Shown here piece by piece: positions 7,517-15,510 of a stretch of 64,000 nt of DNA (its first letter is position 1; each line of letters starts with the position of its first letter). Source of the stretch: Tistlia consotensis USBA 355. Lineage in GTDB: Bacteria; Pseudomonadota; Alphaproteobacteria; Kiloniellales; DSM-21159. The notes beneath the pieces were generated by a model that saw only the letters and a list, made by a program, of their open reading frames with translations, had not been told where the DNA came from and did no database searches. The stretch lies in contig NZ_FWZX01000009.1 of NCBI RefSeq assembly GCF_900177295.1, positions 62,001 to 126,000 on the forward strand, read 5' to 3'. The position numbers and the translations under genes were made by a program.

Positions 7517-8959
7517 ATGGACCGGCAGGCATTCGCTCGCGCCGCGGTCGCGGCCCGTGCCGACCGCGCGCTCGGGCGCGCCGGCGGACCGGCGCTCCCG
7601 GCCATCGTCAAGGCGGTGTCGAAGGCGAGTGACGGCGAGGGGTTGCGACGGCTCGTCCGTTATGTGGCGCGCCTGGACGGTGGCGCCGGTGCCCGGCGCG
7701 ACGGCGGCGACGAAGCTCCAGCGATCTTCCTCGGCAGCGAGCAGGTCTCCGGCAGGGAAGCGCTCGACGTCGCCGCCGGCTGGGAAGAGCCCCCGCGCGC
7801 GCAACGCGGTCGGCCCCCCGCTCTGGCGCGGCATCTGGTGGTCTCGGTGCCGCAGGAGGAAGGCCCGGCCGCCCGCAGCGCGTTCGAGCGCAGCATCCAA
7901 GGCCTGGTCGACGAGACCTTCGAGGCCTGGGGCCACCCGACCTTCTGGGTGCTTCACCTCGAGCACGGCCGGCACCCGCACGCCCATCTGGTCGTGCGCA
8001 ACAGGTCGAGCCTCACCGGCCGGGCGCTCGCCTGCGACCGCCTGCTGCTCGACGGCCTGCGTCTGGAGCTCGCCCGACAGGCGGAGGCGGCCGGGCTCGT
8101 GGAAGGGCTCGATGCCTCCCGTCGTGTCGACCGGCCCGAGCTCACGTCCCGGGCTTCGGAGCAAGCCGTGCGGGATACGCCGACCTGGCAGCTCCGGCGG
8201 GCCCGGCGTCGGCGCGAGGACACGCTGGTGCGGGAGGCGCCGGACTACGCCGCGCGCTTCGGCAGGGATTTTGTCGCCCGCGCGGAAGCGCCGGACGATG
8301 CCGGGCCGCGGCGGGCGGTCACGCCGGCGGCCGGCGGCGACGAGCGTGGGAGCGGCGTCCTCGTCGACGAGGTGGGAAGGCTGTTCGACAGGCTCGACGC
8401 GCTCCGGATATGGCGACGCCGCGCCGCGGCCGAGCAACGCTTCCGGAGCCTGTGGCCAGAGGTGCCGGCGCTGGCGGAGTGGTCGTTGCGCCATCGGCCC
8501 GGCCTGTTCGGCGCGTGTGCGCCCGACGCGACAGCGCGCCTCAGGACGGACGCGGCCACCGCCGAGCTGCTCCGCCGACTGAAGCCGCTGCGGCCTCCGG
8601 GCCGTGGATGGGTGTCGACGCAGCTGCCTCCGGCAAGGTCACGGCGGGCACCGATGACGGACCCCCGTGCCGGCGGCCGAACCCAAGGAGGAGGCCTGGA
8701 TCTCGGAGCGGAGCGAGTACCGCTCTGGAGCAGACCACCGAGCCGCGAGGAAGCGATCCGCGGCCTGCGCGAGCTCGCCCGCCATCTCGCGCGGTTGCTG
8801 CCGGGGCGGGCCGAGGATGTCGAGCAGCTCACCGCGGAGGCGCTTCGACTGGAGCAGGCGCAGGCTGACCGGTCGCTGCAGCGCCAGCGACCGACCTCGG
8901 TCGGGCGGCAATCCGGCGAGGTCGAGCCGCCGTCCGGCAGACGGCCGAGGAACCGCTAG
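7517..8959 (+). CDS. HUH relaxase / mobilisation nuclease (VirD2-like)
   Basis: 480 residues. The N-terminus (AIVKAVSKASDGEGLRRLVRY) matches the first motif of VirD2/MobA-type relaxases, with Tyr in RYVARL as a candidate nucleophile. Residues 147-157 (HLEHGRHPHAH) carry the three-His metal site HxHxH, followed by LVVRNRS. The enzyme would nick oriT and stay covalently bound to the transferred strand. The C-terminal third is Arg/Pro-rich and variable. The MobC-like gene and the GCGAACCG array lie upstream. No coupling ATPase or type IV channel genes are in the window, so self-transfer cannot be judged. Confidence 0.85.
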   Translation: MDRQAFARAAVAARADRALGRAGGPALPAIVKAVSKASDGEGLRRLVRYVARLDGGAGARRDGGDEAPAIFLGSEQVSGREALDVAAGWEEPPRAQRGRPPALARHLVVSVPQEEGPAARSAFERSIQGLVDETFEAWGHPTFWVLHLEHGRHPHAHLVVRNRSSLTGRALACDRLLLDGLRLELARQAEAAGLVEGLDASRRVDRPELTSRASEQAVRDTPTWQLRRARRRREDTLVREAPDYAARFGRDFVARAEAPDDAGPRRAVTPAAGGDERGSGVLVDEVGRLFDRLDALRIWRRRAAAEQRFRSLWPEVPALAEWSLRHRPGLFGACAPDATARLRTDAATAELLRRLKPLRPPGRGWVSTQLPPARSRRAPMTDPRAGGRTQGGGLDLGAERVPLWSRPPSREEAIRGLRELARHLARLLPGRAEDVEQLTAEALRLEQAQADRSLQRQRPTSVGRQSGEVEPPSGRRPRNR

Positions 8960-9046
8960 CCGATTCGCGCAGTGGGAGAAGCGTTGCGGCGGCAATTTCA
9001 CCTGCTAGGATTCTTCGGTCGATTGCAGAAGGCAGCGGGGCGGGGG

Positions 9047-9232
9047 ATGCGGGAGATCAGGACGAGAGCGGCCACCTCCGGTCGCGACCATACGCTTGCG
9101 GTCTCGCCGTTGCATCGCTGGGAACCCGTCTACGCCACGGCCGGCGCGCCCCTGCTGCCTCCCGCCCCGGGCGCGGCGAGCCTCCTCGAGAGCATCCGGC
9201 AGCTGGTCCGGCGAGCCCTGCGCGGCGGCTGA
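9047..9232 (+). CDS. small hypothetical protein
   Basis: 61 residues from an ATG at 9047 behind a purine-rich GGGGCGGGGG. It begins MREIRTRAATSGRDHTLAVS and ends in LLESIRQLVRRALRGG, a possible amphipathic helix. The frame is open further upstream but without a good start. It follows the relaxase gene directly and a hairpin terminator lies after it. Function is unknown. Confidence 0.45.
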   Translation: MREIRTRAATSGRDHTLAVSPLHRWEPVYATAGAPLLPPAPGAASLLESIRQLVRRALRGG

Positions 9233-9317
9233 CGCTTCCGCCTCGACCTTCGGCCCGGGCTGCCGGCCGCCGCCTTGCGACAGTCGGCGCTCGTGGCCGC
9301 CGGAAACAAGCATAAAT

Positions 9318-9337
9318 ACGGCGATTATGCCGTTTTT
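9318..9337 (+). terminator. intrinsic terminator
   Basis: ACGGC-GATTAT-GCCGT is followed by TTTT and preceded by an A-rich tract, so it could act in both directions. It separates the mobilisation genes from the SSB-like gene. Confidence 0.6.
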
Positions 9338-9438
9338 CCTATGCCGATGCGCGGAAATCACGTAGCGTGAGGCCGATTCGGCGGTTCGGAACAAGCCGCC
9401 GGGTCGTGACCCGTCAAGAAGCTCGAGGCAGGAACCAG

Positions 9439-10224
9439 ATGTCGAACGTCGCACAGAACAGCGGCCGCGGGTCGGCCGCGCCGTCCTCCCGTCGCGGCCA
9501 GGCGAACACCGCCGCTGCGGCACCTCGCCAGGCGTCCCCGCGTCGGCCGGCGCACGCCGACCAGAGTCCTGCCCTCGCGGAGGCGGGGGTGCCGCCCGAA
9601 GCGCAAGGCGACGCCGTCAATCAGCTGCGGGTGGTCGGCAAGGTCGAGCGAGTCAACGCGCTTCCCGGAGGGGATGGCATGCCGCCAGTTGCCTTCGTTC
9701 GGCTGCTGGTGGAGGCCCGCTCGGCGATCACGCTGGAGGCCGTCGTGCGCGGCGAGGAGGCGGTGGCCGCCGCGAAGCAGCTGGAGCGCGGCGCACTGAT
9801 CGACGCGCAAGGCCTGCTAAGCTATGTGGCCCCGAAGGGCGAGCAGGAAGGGCAGGGCTATCGGGCTTGGACGCCGCGCCTGCTCGTCGACGCCCTCGAG
9901 CCGGCCGCGGCGGCTGCGGAACCAGCGGCCTGGGCGAAGCTGGCGGGCACCGTCGCCCGCGAGCCACGCTACTTTCCGGCCGAGACGGACAAGAAGTCGC
10001 GCATCCTCTTCACCCTGGTCACGGCCCTGCCTGAGGACGCGGCGGGCAGCGGCCACAGGGCGTTCCATGACGTGTCGGCCTTCGAGGACGTCGCGGACCT
10101 GCTCGCCGAGCGGCTCGGCGCCGGCAGCTGGATCCAGCTCGAGGGCTACCTCAGGCCCCAGCAGCGCGATGCCGCCGCCGCGGAGGTCGTCGTGACCTCG
10201 CGCGAGCGCCTCGTCTTCGCCTGA
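9439..10224 (+). CDS. SSB-like single-stranded DNA-binding protein
   Basis: 261 residues from an ATG at 9439 (MSNVAQNSGRGSAAPSSRRG) with AGG six bases upstream. After a disordered Ala/Arg/Ser-rich N-terminus, two OB-fold-like modules follow: VNQLRVVGKVERVNAL...FVRLLVE and WAKLAGTVAREPRYF...LFTLVTA...WIQLEGYLRP. This is the layout of SSB/PriB-type proteins. A copy of the GC-rich palindrome (9568-9589) is built into the N-terminal coding part. It probably covers single strands made during conjugation and works with topoisomerase III encoded downstream. The acidic C-terminal tip of classic SSB is missing. Confidence 0.65.
   Translation: MSNVAQNSGRGSAAPSSRRGQANTAAAAPRQASPRRPAHADQSPALAEAGVPPEAQGDAVNQLRVVGKVERVNALPGGDGMPPVAFVRLLVEARSAITLEAVVRGEEAVAAAKQLERGALIDAQGLLSYVAPKGEQEGQGYRAWTPRLLVDALEPAAAAAEPAAWAKLAGTVAREPRYFPAETDKKSRILFTLVTALPEDAAGSGHRAFHDVSAFEDVADLLAERLGAGSWIQLEGYLRPQQRDAAAAEVVVTSRERLVFA
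9568..9589 (+). repeat. GC-rich palindromic repeat inside the SSB-like gene
   Basis: This 22-bp stretch is identical to 951-972 and stays in frame, encoding part of a linker before the first OB fold. Confidence 0.65.
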
Positions 10225-10345
10225 CGGCGAAGGCGGCGACGCGCCCACCCACGCGCGATCGACCTCCCGCCGGCCGCCGGCGGGCGGAGAACGGCGGGGC
10301 CGGGTCCGGGGCGTCCGCCGCCGCTCGGCAGGCGAGCCGGCTCAG

Positions 10346-10867
10346 ATGCTGGTCTACACGGTCGTCTCCCTCGACCTTGGCGAAGCCGGAGCCTGGCGGG
10401 GACGCCAGGACCGGCTGGCGGCCCGAAGCGGCGTGGAGGCCGCGGTCCTCTGGCGAGCGCGGCAGCGTCCCGACCCGCGACGCTGCCGCTTCGTCGCGGC
10501 CTTCGCCGGCGCGCTCACGCTCTCCTCGCCGCCCTCCCCTTCGCGGCCGGGGCCTGCTCCCGACGCCCGTGCGGACGGGGATCTCGGGCGGGCAAGGGGG
10601 GCGGGTCTCCCGTCGCCACCCGGCGGCGGCCTGCGGGACTGGACCTTTCTGGGCCTCTGGGAAGCCTCGTTCGAGGCGCTCTGGCTGCCGGTGGAGGCGC
10701 CCGACGCCGCCGGCGCCGTCCGACAGGCCTACGAGGAGCTCGGCGAGCAGCTCGGCCGGGCGCGCCTCGCACGGGCGCCACGGCTCCTGACGGTCGGCGT
10801 CATCGGCGCCCGGCGTCGCCCCGCCTGCACGGCGGAGCAGCTGCCGGACAGTTTCTGGGAGCTCTGA
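10346..10867 (+). CDS. hypothetical protein of the mobile element
   Basis: 173 residues beginning MLVYTVVSLDLGEAGAWRGR. The middle is Pro/Arg/Gly-rich and probably unstructured. The C-terminal part (FLGLWEASFEALWLPVEAPD; RLLTVGVIGARRRPACTAEQ) looks folded. There is no signal peptide. It lies between the SSB-like gene and topoisomerase III on the same strand. I do not recognise a family. Confidence 0.55.
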   Translation: MLVYTVVSLDLGEAGAWRGRQDRLAARSGVEAAVLWRARQRPDPRRCRFVAAFAGALTLSSPPSPSRPGPAPDARADGDLGRARGAGLPSPPGGGLRDWTFLGLWEASFEALWLPVEAPDAAGAVRQAYEELGEQLGRARLARAPRLLTVGVIGARRRPACTAEQLPDSFWEL

Positions 10868-10909
10868 GGAGGGAGCTGTGGGGAGGCGTGGGCCGATGAT
10901 CCCCCGCTC

Positions 10910-11044
10910 CCCGTTCGGAGCCGGGGACAGCCTCCGCGGGACCTGTCCTCGACGAGCCTGCCGCGGAGGCGGGGGATCGAGGGGCAGGCCTTGTCGCGAC
11001 GTGAAACGGCGGGCTGACCGAGGCGGGGCCTGGCTCCGAACGGG
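10910..11044. repeat. 135-bp nested inverted-repeat element
   Basis: CCCGTTCGGAGCC at 10910-10922 is exactly reversed as GGCTCCGAACGGG at 11032-11044. Inside lies a copy of the GC-rich palindrome (10957-10989, sharing 24 bases with 959-982) and GGGGACAG...CCTGTCC half-sites. It fills most of the gap before topoisomerase III. It has no coding capacity and looks like a non-autonomous palindromic element. Confidence 0.6.
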
Positions 11045-11065
11045 CCTGTGGAGAGGAGGAACGCC

Positions 11066-13516
11066 ATGAAGGTCTGGCTGACCGAGAAGCCCGACGCCGG
11101 TCGGGCGCTCGCGCGGGTGCTCGGCGGCGGTCGCGAGCAGGGCGGCTATATCGAGACGCCTCGGGGCGTCGTCACCTGGGGCATCGGCCACCTGCTCGAG
11201 TCGGTGCCGCCCGACGATCTCAGGAAGGAATGGAAGACCTGGGCGGCCTCGACGCTGCCGCTGCTGCCCCCGGCGCCGCTGCCGCTGCGGGTGTCGTCCA
11301 GGCGCGGCGGGCAGTTCCGCGTCGTCGACAAGCTGCTCGGCAAGGCGACCTCAGTGGTGATCGCCACGGACGCCGACCGCGAGGGCGAGGCGATCGCCCG
11401 CGAGCTGCTGGAGCGCTGCCGCTACCGCGGGCCGCTGGCGCGCCTGAAGCTGGTCGCGCTCGAGGAGAGCGCCATCAAGGGCGCGCTGGCCGAGATGGAG
11501 GCGGCGGAGGCGAGGCAGCAGGGAAGCTCCGCCAGGTCGACCGAGGCCTGGTACGCGGAAAGCCAGGCTCGCACCTACCAGGACTGGGTGCTCGGCTACG
11601 GCGGAACGCGGGCCTGCTCGATCGCGCTGCGGCCGGGCAGGGGCGGAGCCTGGCGGGCCGGACCGGTCAAGACCCCGACGCTGGCGCTGATCGAGCGGCG
11701 CGAGCGGGAGATCGAGAGCTTCCGGCCGCGGGACTACTACGTCGTCGAGGCGACCTTCGATCGCGCCGGACCGGGACAGCCGGTAACGCTGCGCCACGCG
11801 CCGGAGGACAAGATCTTCGATCGTGCCCGGGCCGAGCTGATCGCCGAGGCGGCCCGCTCCGCACAGGGCCCGGTCGCCGTGGTCGACAAGCAGGTCAAAG
11901 TCGAACCGCCCAGGCTCTTCAATTCCGGGAGCCTCACCGCCAAGGCGGGACAGGTCCTGGGCTGGGCGCCGTCGAAGACGCGGGACGTGCTGCAGCAGCT
12001 CTACGACAGAGGCTACGTCACCTATCCCCGTACCGATTCGACGCATCTTCCGTCGTCCTACGCGGCGCTCGCGCCGAAGATCCTCCGGCAGCTGTCGGAG
12101 CTCGAGGGTTTCGAGGCCCTGAAGGCCCTGGAGCGGCCGCTGCTGCGGCGCGGGTCGCGCTATGACGACCGCAAGGTGTCGCCCCACCACGCCATCGCGC
12201 CCTCCGCCAAGCGGCCGGAGAGACAGGCGATGGGAGCCGACGCCTGGGCGCTCTACCGGATCATCGCGAAGAACTATGCCGCCAACCACATGGAGGCGGG
12301 CGTCAACCGCTTCGTCCAGGCGAGCCTGCCGGTCACCTACCGGATCGACGGCAGCCCCGAGCGCGCCACCGCGGTCTTCGCCACGGAAGGCAGCGTGCCG
12401 GTCAAGGCGGGCTGGCGCGCGCTCTACCGGGGCGACGCCGAGCAGGAGGCGGAGCGCGGCAAGAACCAGAGCGGCGAGGCCCCAGGCGGCGAGGCCCAGG
12501 AGCAGCTGCCGGACCTCGCCGAGGGCGAGCGCCTCGCCGGGCGCGACGCCGAGATCTCGACGAAGCGCACGCAGCCGCCGGAGCGCTTCAAGCTGGCCGC
12601 CCTGCCGAACGTCATGGCACGCCTTGTCGACCTCGTCGAGGACCCGGTCCTCAAGAAGGCGCTCGCGACGGACGATCCGGACAGGCCCAAGGGGCTGGGC
12701 ACGCCCGCTACCCGCATCGCCATCGCCGACGAGCTGCTCGAGGCTGTGCAGATCGCGCTCTGCGACGCGGCGGGCCGGACCGTCTCGCCCAGCAAGGCCG
12801 GGCCGGCGAGGCGGCGGGGCCGGTCGGCTGGCGAGGGCGAGGCACAGTACGGAGGGAAGGGCCAGGCGCCCGATCAGGGTCGAGGCCTGCCCCCGGCCAC
12901 GAACGGGGGGCAGGCATACGTCCGGCCCACGGCGATCGGCCGTGCACTAGTCAGGAGCCTGGAGGCGGCCTGGCCGACGCTGGTCGACCCGGTGAGCCGG
13001 GCGATCAGCGAGGCCGGCCTGGTCGAGATCGGCGCTGCGGGCGCGAGGGCGCGGGAGCAGCGCGATCGTTTCTGCGAGCGCGCGCGCGACGAGGCCACCG
13101 TCATGTCCCGGGCGATCCTTGCGGCCCCGCGCGCGCTGGTGCCGGAAGCGGAGCTCGCGGCGGCCGCGCCGCGGCCGGCTCGGGGCCGCGGCGCGCCAGC
13201 GGCCGGCGGGTCGGGCGCGCGAGGGTCCCGGTCCTCGACCCCGGGGGCGAGCCGCGGTGGCACCGGTGGCGGCGGCTCGCGGCCGCCGAGCCAGAAGCAG
13301 ATCGCGCTGCTCGAGAGCCTGGCCCGTGAGAGGGGCCTGAAACTGCCCGACGGCTGGCGCGCCGATGGGCGTCTCGCGTCCGAAGCCATCTCGCAGGCGC
13401 TGGGCGACAGAGGCGGCCCTGGGCAAACCGGTGGGGCGCGAGCCGGTGGGAAGCCGACGGGTGGGGGGCGACCGGCAGCCGGTTCCGAGCCACGCCATGG
13501 ACGGCGCCGAGGCTAG
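11066..13516 (+). CDS. topB: DNA topoisomerase III
   Basis: 816 residues from an ATG at 11066 with GGAGGA upstream. The N-terminal Toprim domain has DADREGE at about residues 102-108. The active-site tyrosine is residue 320 in GYVTYPRTDSTHLP, the type IA signature. SPHHAIAPS follows, as in TopB. A low-complexity insert of about 35 residues near residue 600 includes a palindromic hairpin (12885-12915) in frame. The C-terminus has SQKQIALLESLARERGLKLP instead of zinc fingers. The enzyme passes single strands and resolves linked DNA in transfer or replication. TopB-type enzymes are common on conjugative elements. Confidence 0.9.
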   Translation: MKVWLTEKPDAGRALARVLGGGREQGGYIETPRGVVTWGIGHLLESVPPDDLRKEWKTWAASTLPLLPPAPLPLRVSSRRGGQFRVVDKLLGKATSVVIATDADREGEAIARELLERCRYRGPLARLKLVALEESAIKGALAEMEAAEARQQGSSARSTEAWYAESQARTYQDWVLGYGGTRACSIALRPGRGGAWRAGPVKTPTLALIERREREIESFRPRDYYVVEATFDRAGPGQPVTLRHAPEDKIFDRARAELIAEAARSAQGPVAVVDKQVKVEPPRLFNSGSLTAKAGQVLGWAPSKTRDVLQQLYDRGYVTYPRTDSTHLPSSYAALAPKILRQLSELEGFEALKALERPLLRRGSRYDDRKVSPHHAIAPSAKRPERQAMGADAWALYRIIAKNYAANHMEAGVNRFVQASLPVTYRIDGSPERATAVFATEGSVPVKAGWRALYRGDAEQEAERGKNQSGEAPGGEAQEQLPDLAEGERLAGRDAEISTKRTQPPERFKLAALPNVMARLVDLVEDPVLKKALATDDPDRPKGLGTPATRIAIADELLEAVQIALCDAAGRTVSPSKAGPARRRGRSAGEGEAQYGGKGQAPDQGRGLPPATNGGQAYVRPTAIGRALVRSLEAAWPTLVDPVSRAISEAGLVEIGAAGARAREQRDRFCERARDEATVMSRAILAAPRALVPEAELAAAAPRPARGRGAPAAGGSGARGSRSSTPGASRGGTGGGGSRPPSQKQIALLESLARERGLKLPDGWRADGRLASEAISQALGDRGGPGQTGGARAGGKPTGGGRPAAGSEPRHGRRRG
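12885..12915 (+). repeat. palindromic hairpin within the topoisomerase gene
   Basis: GCCTGCCCCC (12885-12894) pairs exactly with GGGGGCAGGC (12906-12915) over an 11-base loop. It belongs to the same GC-rich family as the repeats at 951, 5181, 9568 and 10957 and lies in a variable insert of TopB. Confidence 0.65.
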
Positions 13517-13525
13517 ACGGATCCA

Positions 13526-14137
13526 ATGAGGCCCGTCCTGCATATCCTGCTCCTGCCCGTTCTGCTCCCGGTCGCACTCGCGGCCGGCGCGTCGAGCGGG
13601 CTTGCCCGTGGCCAGAGCCAGGTCGCATCGGCCAGCGCCTCCGCTGCCGCTGGCCCGGTGCCCAGCTGCGAGACGGCGCTGGCGGCAGCGGAATGGGTCG
13701 AGGATCTTCCCCCGGGCCTGCTGCAGGCGATCGGACGCGTCGAGGCGGGCGGCCGGGGCCGGATCTGGCCCTGGGCGCTCAACATCGGCGGCGAGAGTCA
13801 CTATCCGGCGAGCCGCGAGGCCGCCCTGGCGCTGGCGCGCCGGGCCCTCGCCGAGAACCCGCGCCGCAACCTCGACCTCGGCTGCGGGCAGATCCACTGG
13901 CAGAGCCATCGCGGCCGCCTGCGCTCGCTCGAGGCCGCCCTGGATCCGGCGATCAACGCGGCCTACGCAGGCTGGCTGCTCGGCAACCTGCATCGGCATA
14001 CGGGCAGCTGGCGAGCGGCCGTCGGCCGCTACCACTCGCCGACGGCCGGCCGCCAGGCCGCCTACGTGGCGCGGGTTCTCGGTGAGCTCTGCCGCGATCG
14101 CCGCTACGCGGCCGACGCCGGCTGTCGGAGACGGTAG
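13526..14137 (+). CDS. secreted lytic transglycosylase of the conjugation type
   Basis: 203 residues with a signal peptide (RPVLHILLLPVLLPVALAAG). The mature part has LPPGLLQAIGRVEAGG, with the catalytic Glu in the RVEAGG context, then LDLGCGQIHWQSH, then a helical segment with NAAYAGWLLGNL and WRAAVGRYHS. These are the SLT motifs E-S/A-GG, GxxQI and YHS. It would open peptidoglycan for the transfer apparatus, as VirB1-like proteins do. It begins 9 bases after topB stops, so the two are co-transcribed. Confidence 0.85.
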   Translation: MRPVLHILLLPVLLPVALAAGASSGLARGQSQVASASASAAAGPVPSCETALAAAEWVEDLPPGLLQAIGRVEAGGRGRIWPWALNIGGESHYPASREAALALARRALAENPRRNLDLGCGQIHWQSHRGRLRSLEAALDPAINAAYAGWLLGNLHRHTGSWRAAVGRYHSPTAGRQAAYVARVLGELCRDRRYAADAGCRRR

Positions 14138-14144
14138 GGGGACG

Positions 14145-14246
14145 TGAGGCTCATAACCTGAAGGCTCGCGCAGCAGCAGCCGTTCGGTGGACGGACGCGC
14201 TGAGACGAGCGGGCGAAGTCCGGTTCAAATCCTGCCCCCGCAACCA
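14145..14246 (+). pseudogene. broken 3' part of initiator tRNA-Met, likely attachment site
   Basis: GGCTCATAACCTGAAGG (anticodon CAT with the initiator-type loop) at 14148-14164 and GGTTCAAATCC...GCAACCA ending at 14246 match the anticodon and 3' arms of initiator tRNA-Met. They are separated by about 55 extra bases. The 5' acceptor and D arms are missing. The T stem carries mismatches. It cannot fold as a normal tRNA. The position, exactly where mobile-element genes stop, suggests an att remnant left by integration into the tRNA gene. Confidence 0.6.
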
Positions 14247-14281
14247 CTTTTGTTATAACTCACTCGAAATCCAGATCTGAC

Positions 14282-14317
14282 CAAGGCCTCGCAAGCTCGA
14301 CCGAGCGCGGGGCCTTG
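14282..14317 (+). terminator. hairpin after the tRNA remnant, possible terminator
   Basis: CAAGGCC (14282-14288) pairs with GGCCTTG (14311-14317). There is no clear T-run after it. It may be the old terminator of the tRNA gene. From 14247 to 14581 I see no gene. Confidence 0.35.
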
Positions 14318-14581
14318 TCGCCTTCTGCGCCGGCGGTCTTTGCATCCACAGGAGCGTGCCCGTTTCACCGGCAGTGCTTCGACTGAGTTTGAAGATGGTC
14401 GTGGCCCTGGTTCGAGAGAACCGGCCATATGAGAGCGCGGTCGCGTGGAGCTATTGCCTGTGATGCCAAGCCCATCGACGCGCAGGGCGCGTGTGGCTAG
14501 CGTGCTTTGACGTGACTCGTGGTCCGGGCGACCCAGACCCTTCCGCTGCTGCTGGCCGTGGCGCATGCCGCCGGCTCTCAG

Positions 14582-14730
14582 GGTGTCCGGCAGGGCCCGG
14601 CGAGCTGCCACACGATGCTGGTCGACGGCTACGCGGTCGAAGGGCACGTCGCGCCGGAAGCGGTGGCCCGGCTGCTCGCCGAGCGTCCACCCGTGGCCAG
14701 CGCAAACCCGGCGGGCCGGCGCGCAGGAGG
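14582..14730 (+). pseudogene. C-terminal remnant of a DUF411 metal-binding protein
   Basis: The frame reads GVRQGPASCHTMLVDGYAVE then GHVAPEAVARLLAERPP, which matches the C-terminal half of DUF411 proteins (SCHTxxVxGYxxEGHVPxxxIxRLLxxRP). The N-terminal half with the CGCC metal motif is absent, and the frame runs on into the next gene without a proper end. DUF411 genes usually sit in copper or other metal resistance clusters. The break lies a few hundred bases from the tRNA remnant, so integration or excision probably removed the 5' part. Confidence 0.65.
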
Positions 14731-14738
14731 GTTGAAGG

Positions 14739-15479
14739 ATGTTGGCGATCTCGAACATCGGCGCGGCTACCGCCTTCGCGGCGGGCCTGATCTCTTTCCT
14801 GTCCCCCTGCGTGCTGCCTCTGGTGCCGGGCTACGTGTCCTACGTTGCCGGCGGCTCGGTGGGCGCCGGCGAGGGCCGTAGCGTGGCCGCGCCCAAGCTT
14901 CCGACCCTGGGGCTCAGCGGCTGCTTCGTGCTGGGCTTCTCGACGGTCTTCATGGTGCTCGGGGCCAGCGCCACGGCGCTCGGCCAGCTGCTGCTGACCC
15001 ACCGCTACGAGCTCAACCTCGTCGGCGGCGCGATCGTCGTGCTGTTCGGGCTGTTCATGCTCGGCGCCCTGCGGCCGGCCTGGATGATGCGCGACCTGAG
15101 GCTGCAGCCGGTCCTCGCCGGCGGCCGGCCGCTCTCCGCCTACCTCCTCGGCGTCGCCTTCGCCTTCGGCTGGACTCCGTGTATTGGCCCGATCCTCGGT
15201 GCGATCCTGACCTTGGGAGCCTCCGCCGCGACGGTCTCGGACGGTGCAGGCCTGCTGGCGATCTATTCTCTCGGACTGGGCGTGCCCTTCATGTTCGCCG
15301 CGCTGTTCACCGACAGCCTCGTCGCCCGGTTGAGGTCGGTCGGGCGCGCCGGGCGCTGGCTGCGCGCCGGCGCCGGCGGGCTCATGATCGTCATGGGGCT
15401 CGCCATGATCACGGGCCAGCTCAACGCCTTTTCCTACTGGCTGCTCGCGACCTTTCCGCAGCTCGCCCTGATCGGCTGA
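14739..15479 (+). CDS. ccdA: cytochrome c biogenesis protein CcdA (DsbD core)
   Basis: 246 residues with six membrane segments. GLISFLSPCVLPLVPGYVSY and FAFGWTPCIGPILG carry the two conserved redox cysteines of CcdA/DsbD. It moves electrons from thioredoxin across the inner membrane to the periplasm, where they reduce apocytochromes or metal-handling thiol proteins. GGAGGG precedes the ATG. It lies right after the DUF411 remnant, a pairing common in metal clusters. No other cytochrome maturation gene is nearby, although two cytochromes c are encoded at 27.8-29.4 kb. Confidence 0.9.
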   Translation: MLAISNIGAATAFAAGLISFLSPCVLPLVPGYVSYVAGGSVGAGEGRSVAAPKLPTLGLSGCFVLGFSTVFMVLGASATALGQLLLTHRYELNLVGGAIVVLFGLFMLGALRPAWMMRDLRLQPVLAGGRPLSAYLLGVAFAFGWTPCIGPILGAILTLGASAATVSDGAGLLAIYSLGLGVPFMFAALFTDSLVARLRSVGRAGRWLRAGAGGLMIVMGLAMITGQLNAFSYWLLATFPQLALIG

Positions 15480-15510
15480 GCGATCGGTTGGGCGCCGGCC
15501 TCCTGGCGTT

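Noticed and set aside
6395-8494. 699-codon minus-strand frame
   Set aside because: It is antisense to the MobC-like gene and the relaxase, both of which have clear motifs. High GC makes such long antisense frames common.
14145-14246. Functional tRNA gene
   Set aside because: The 5' acceptor strand and D arm are missing, and about 55 bases separate the anticodon arm from a mismatched T arm.
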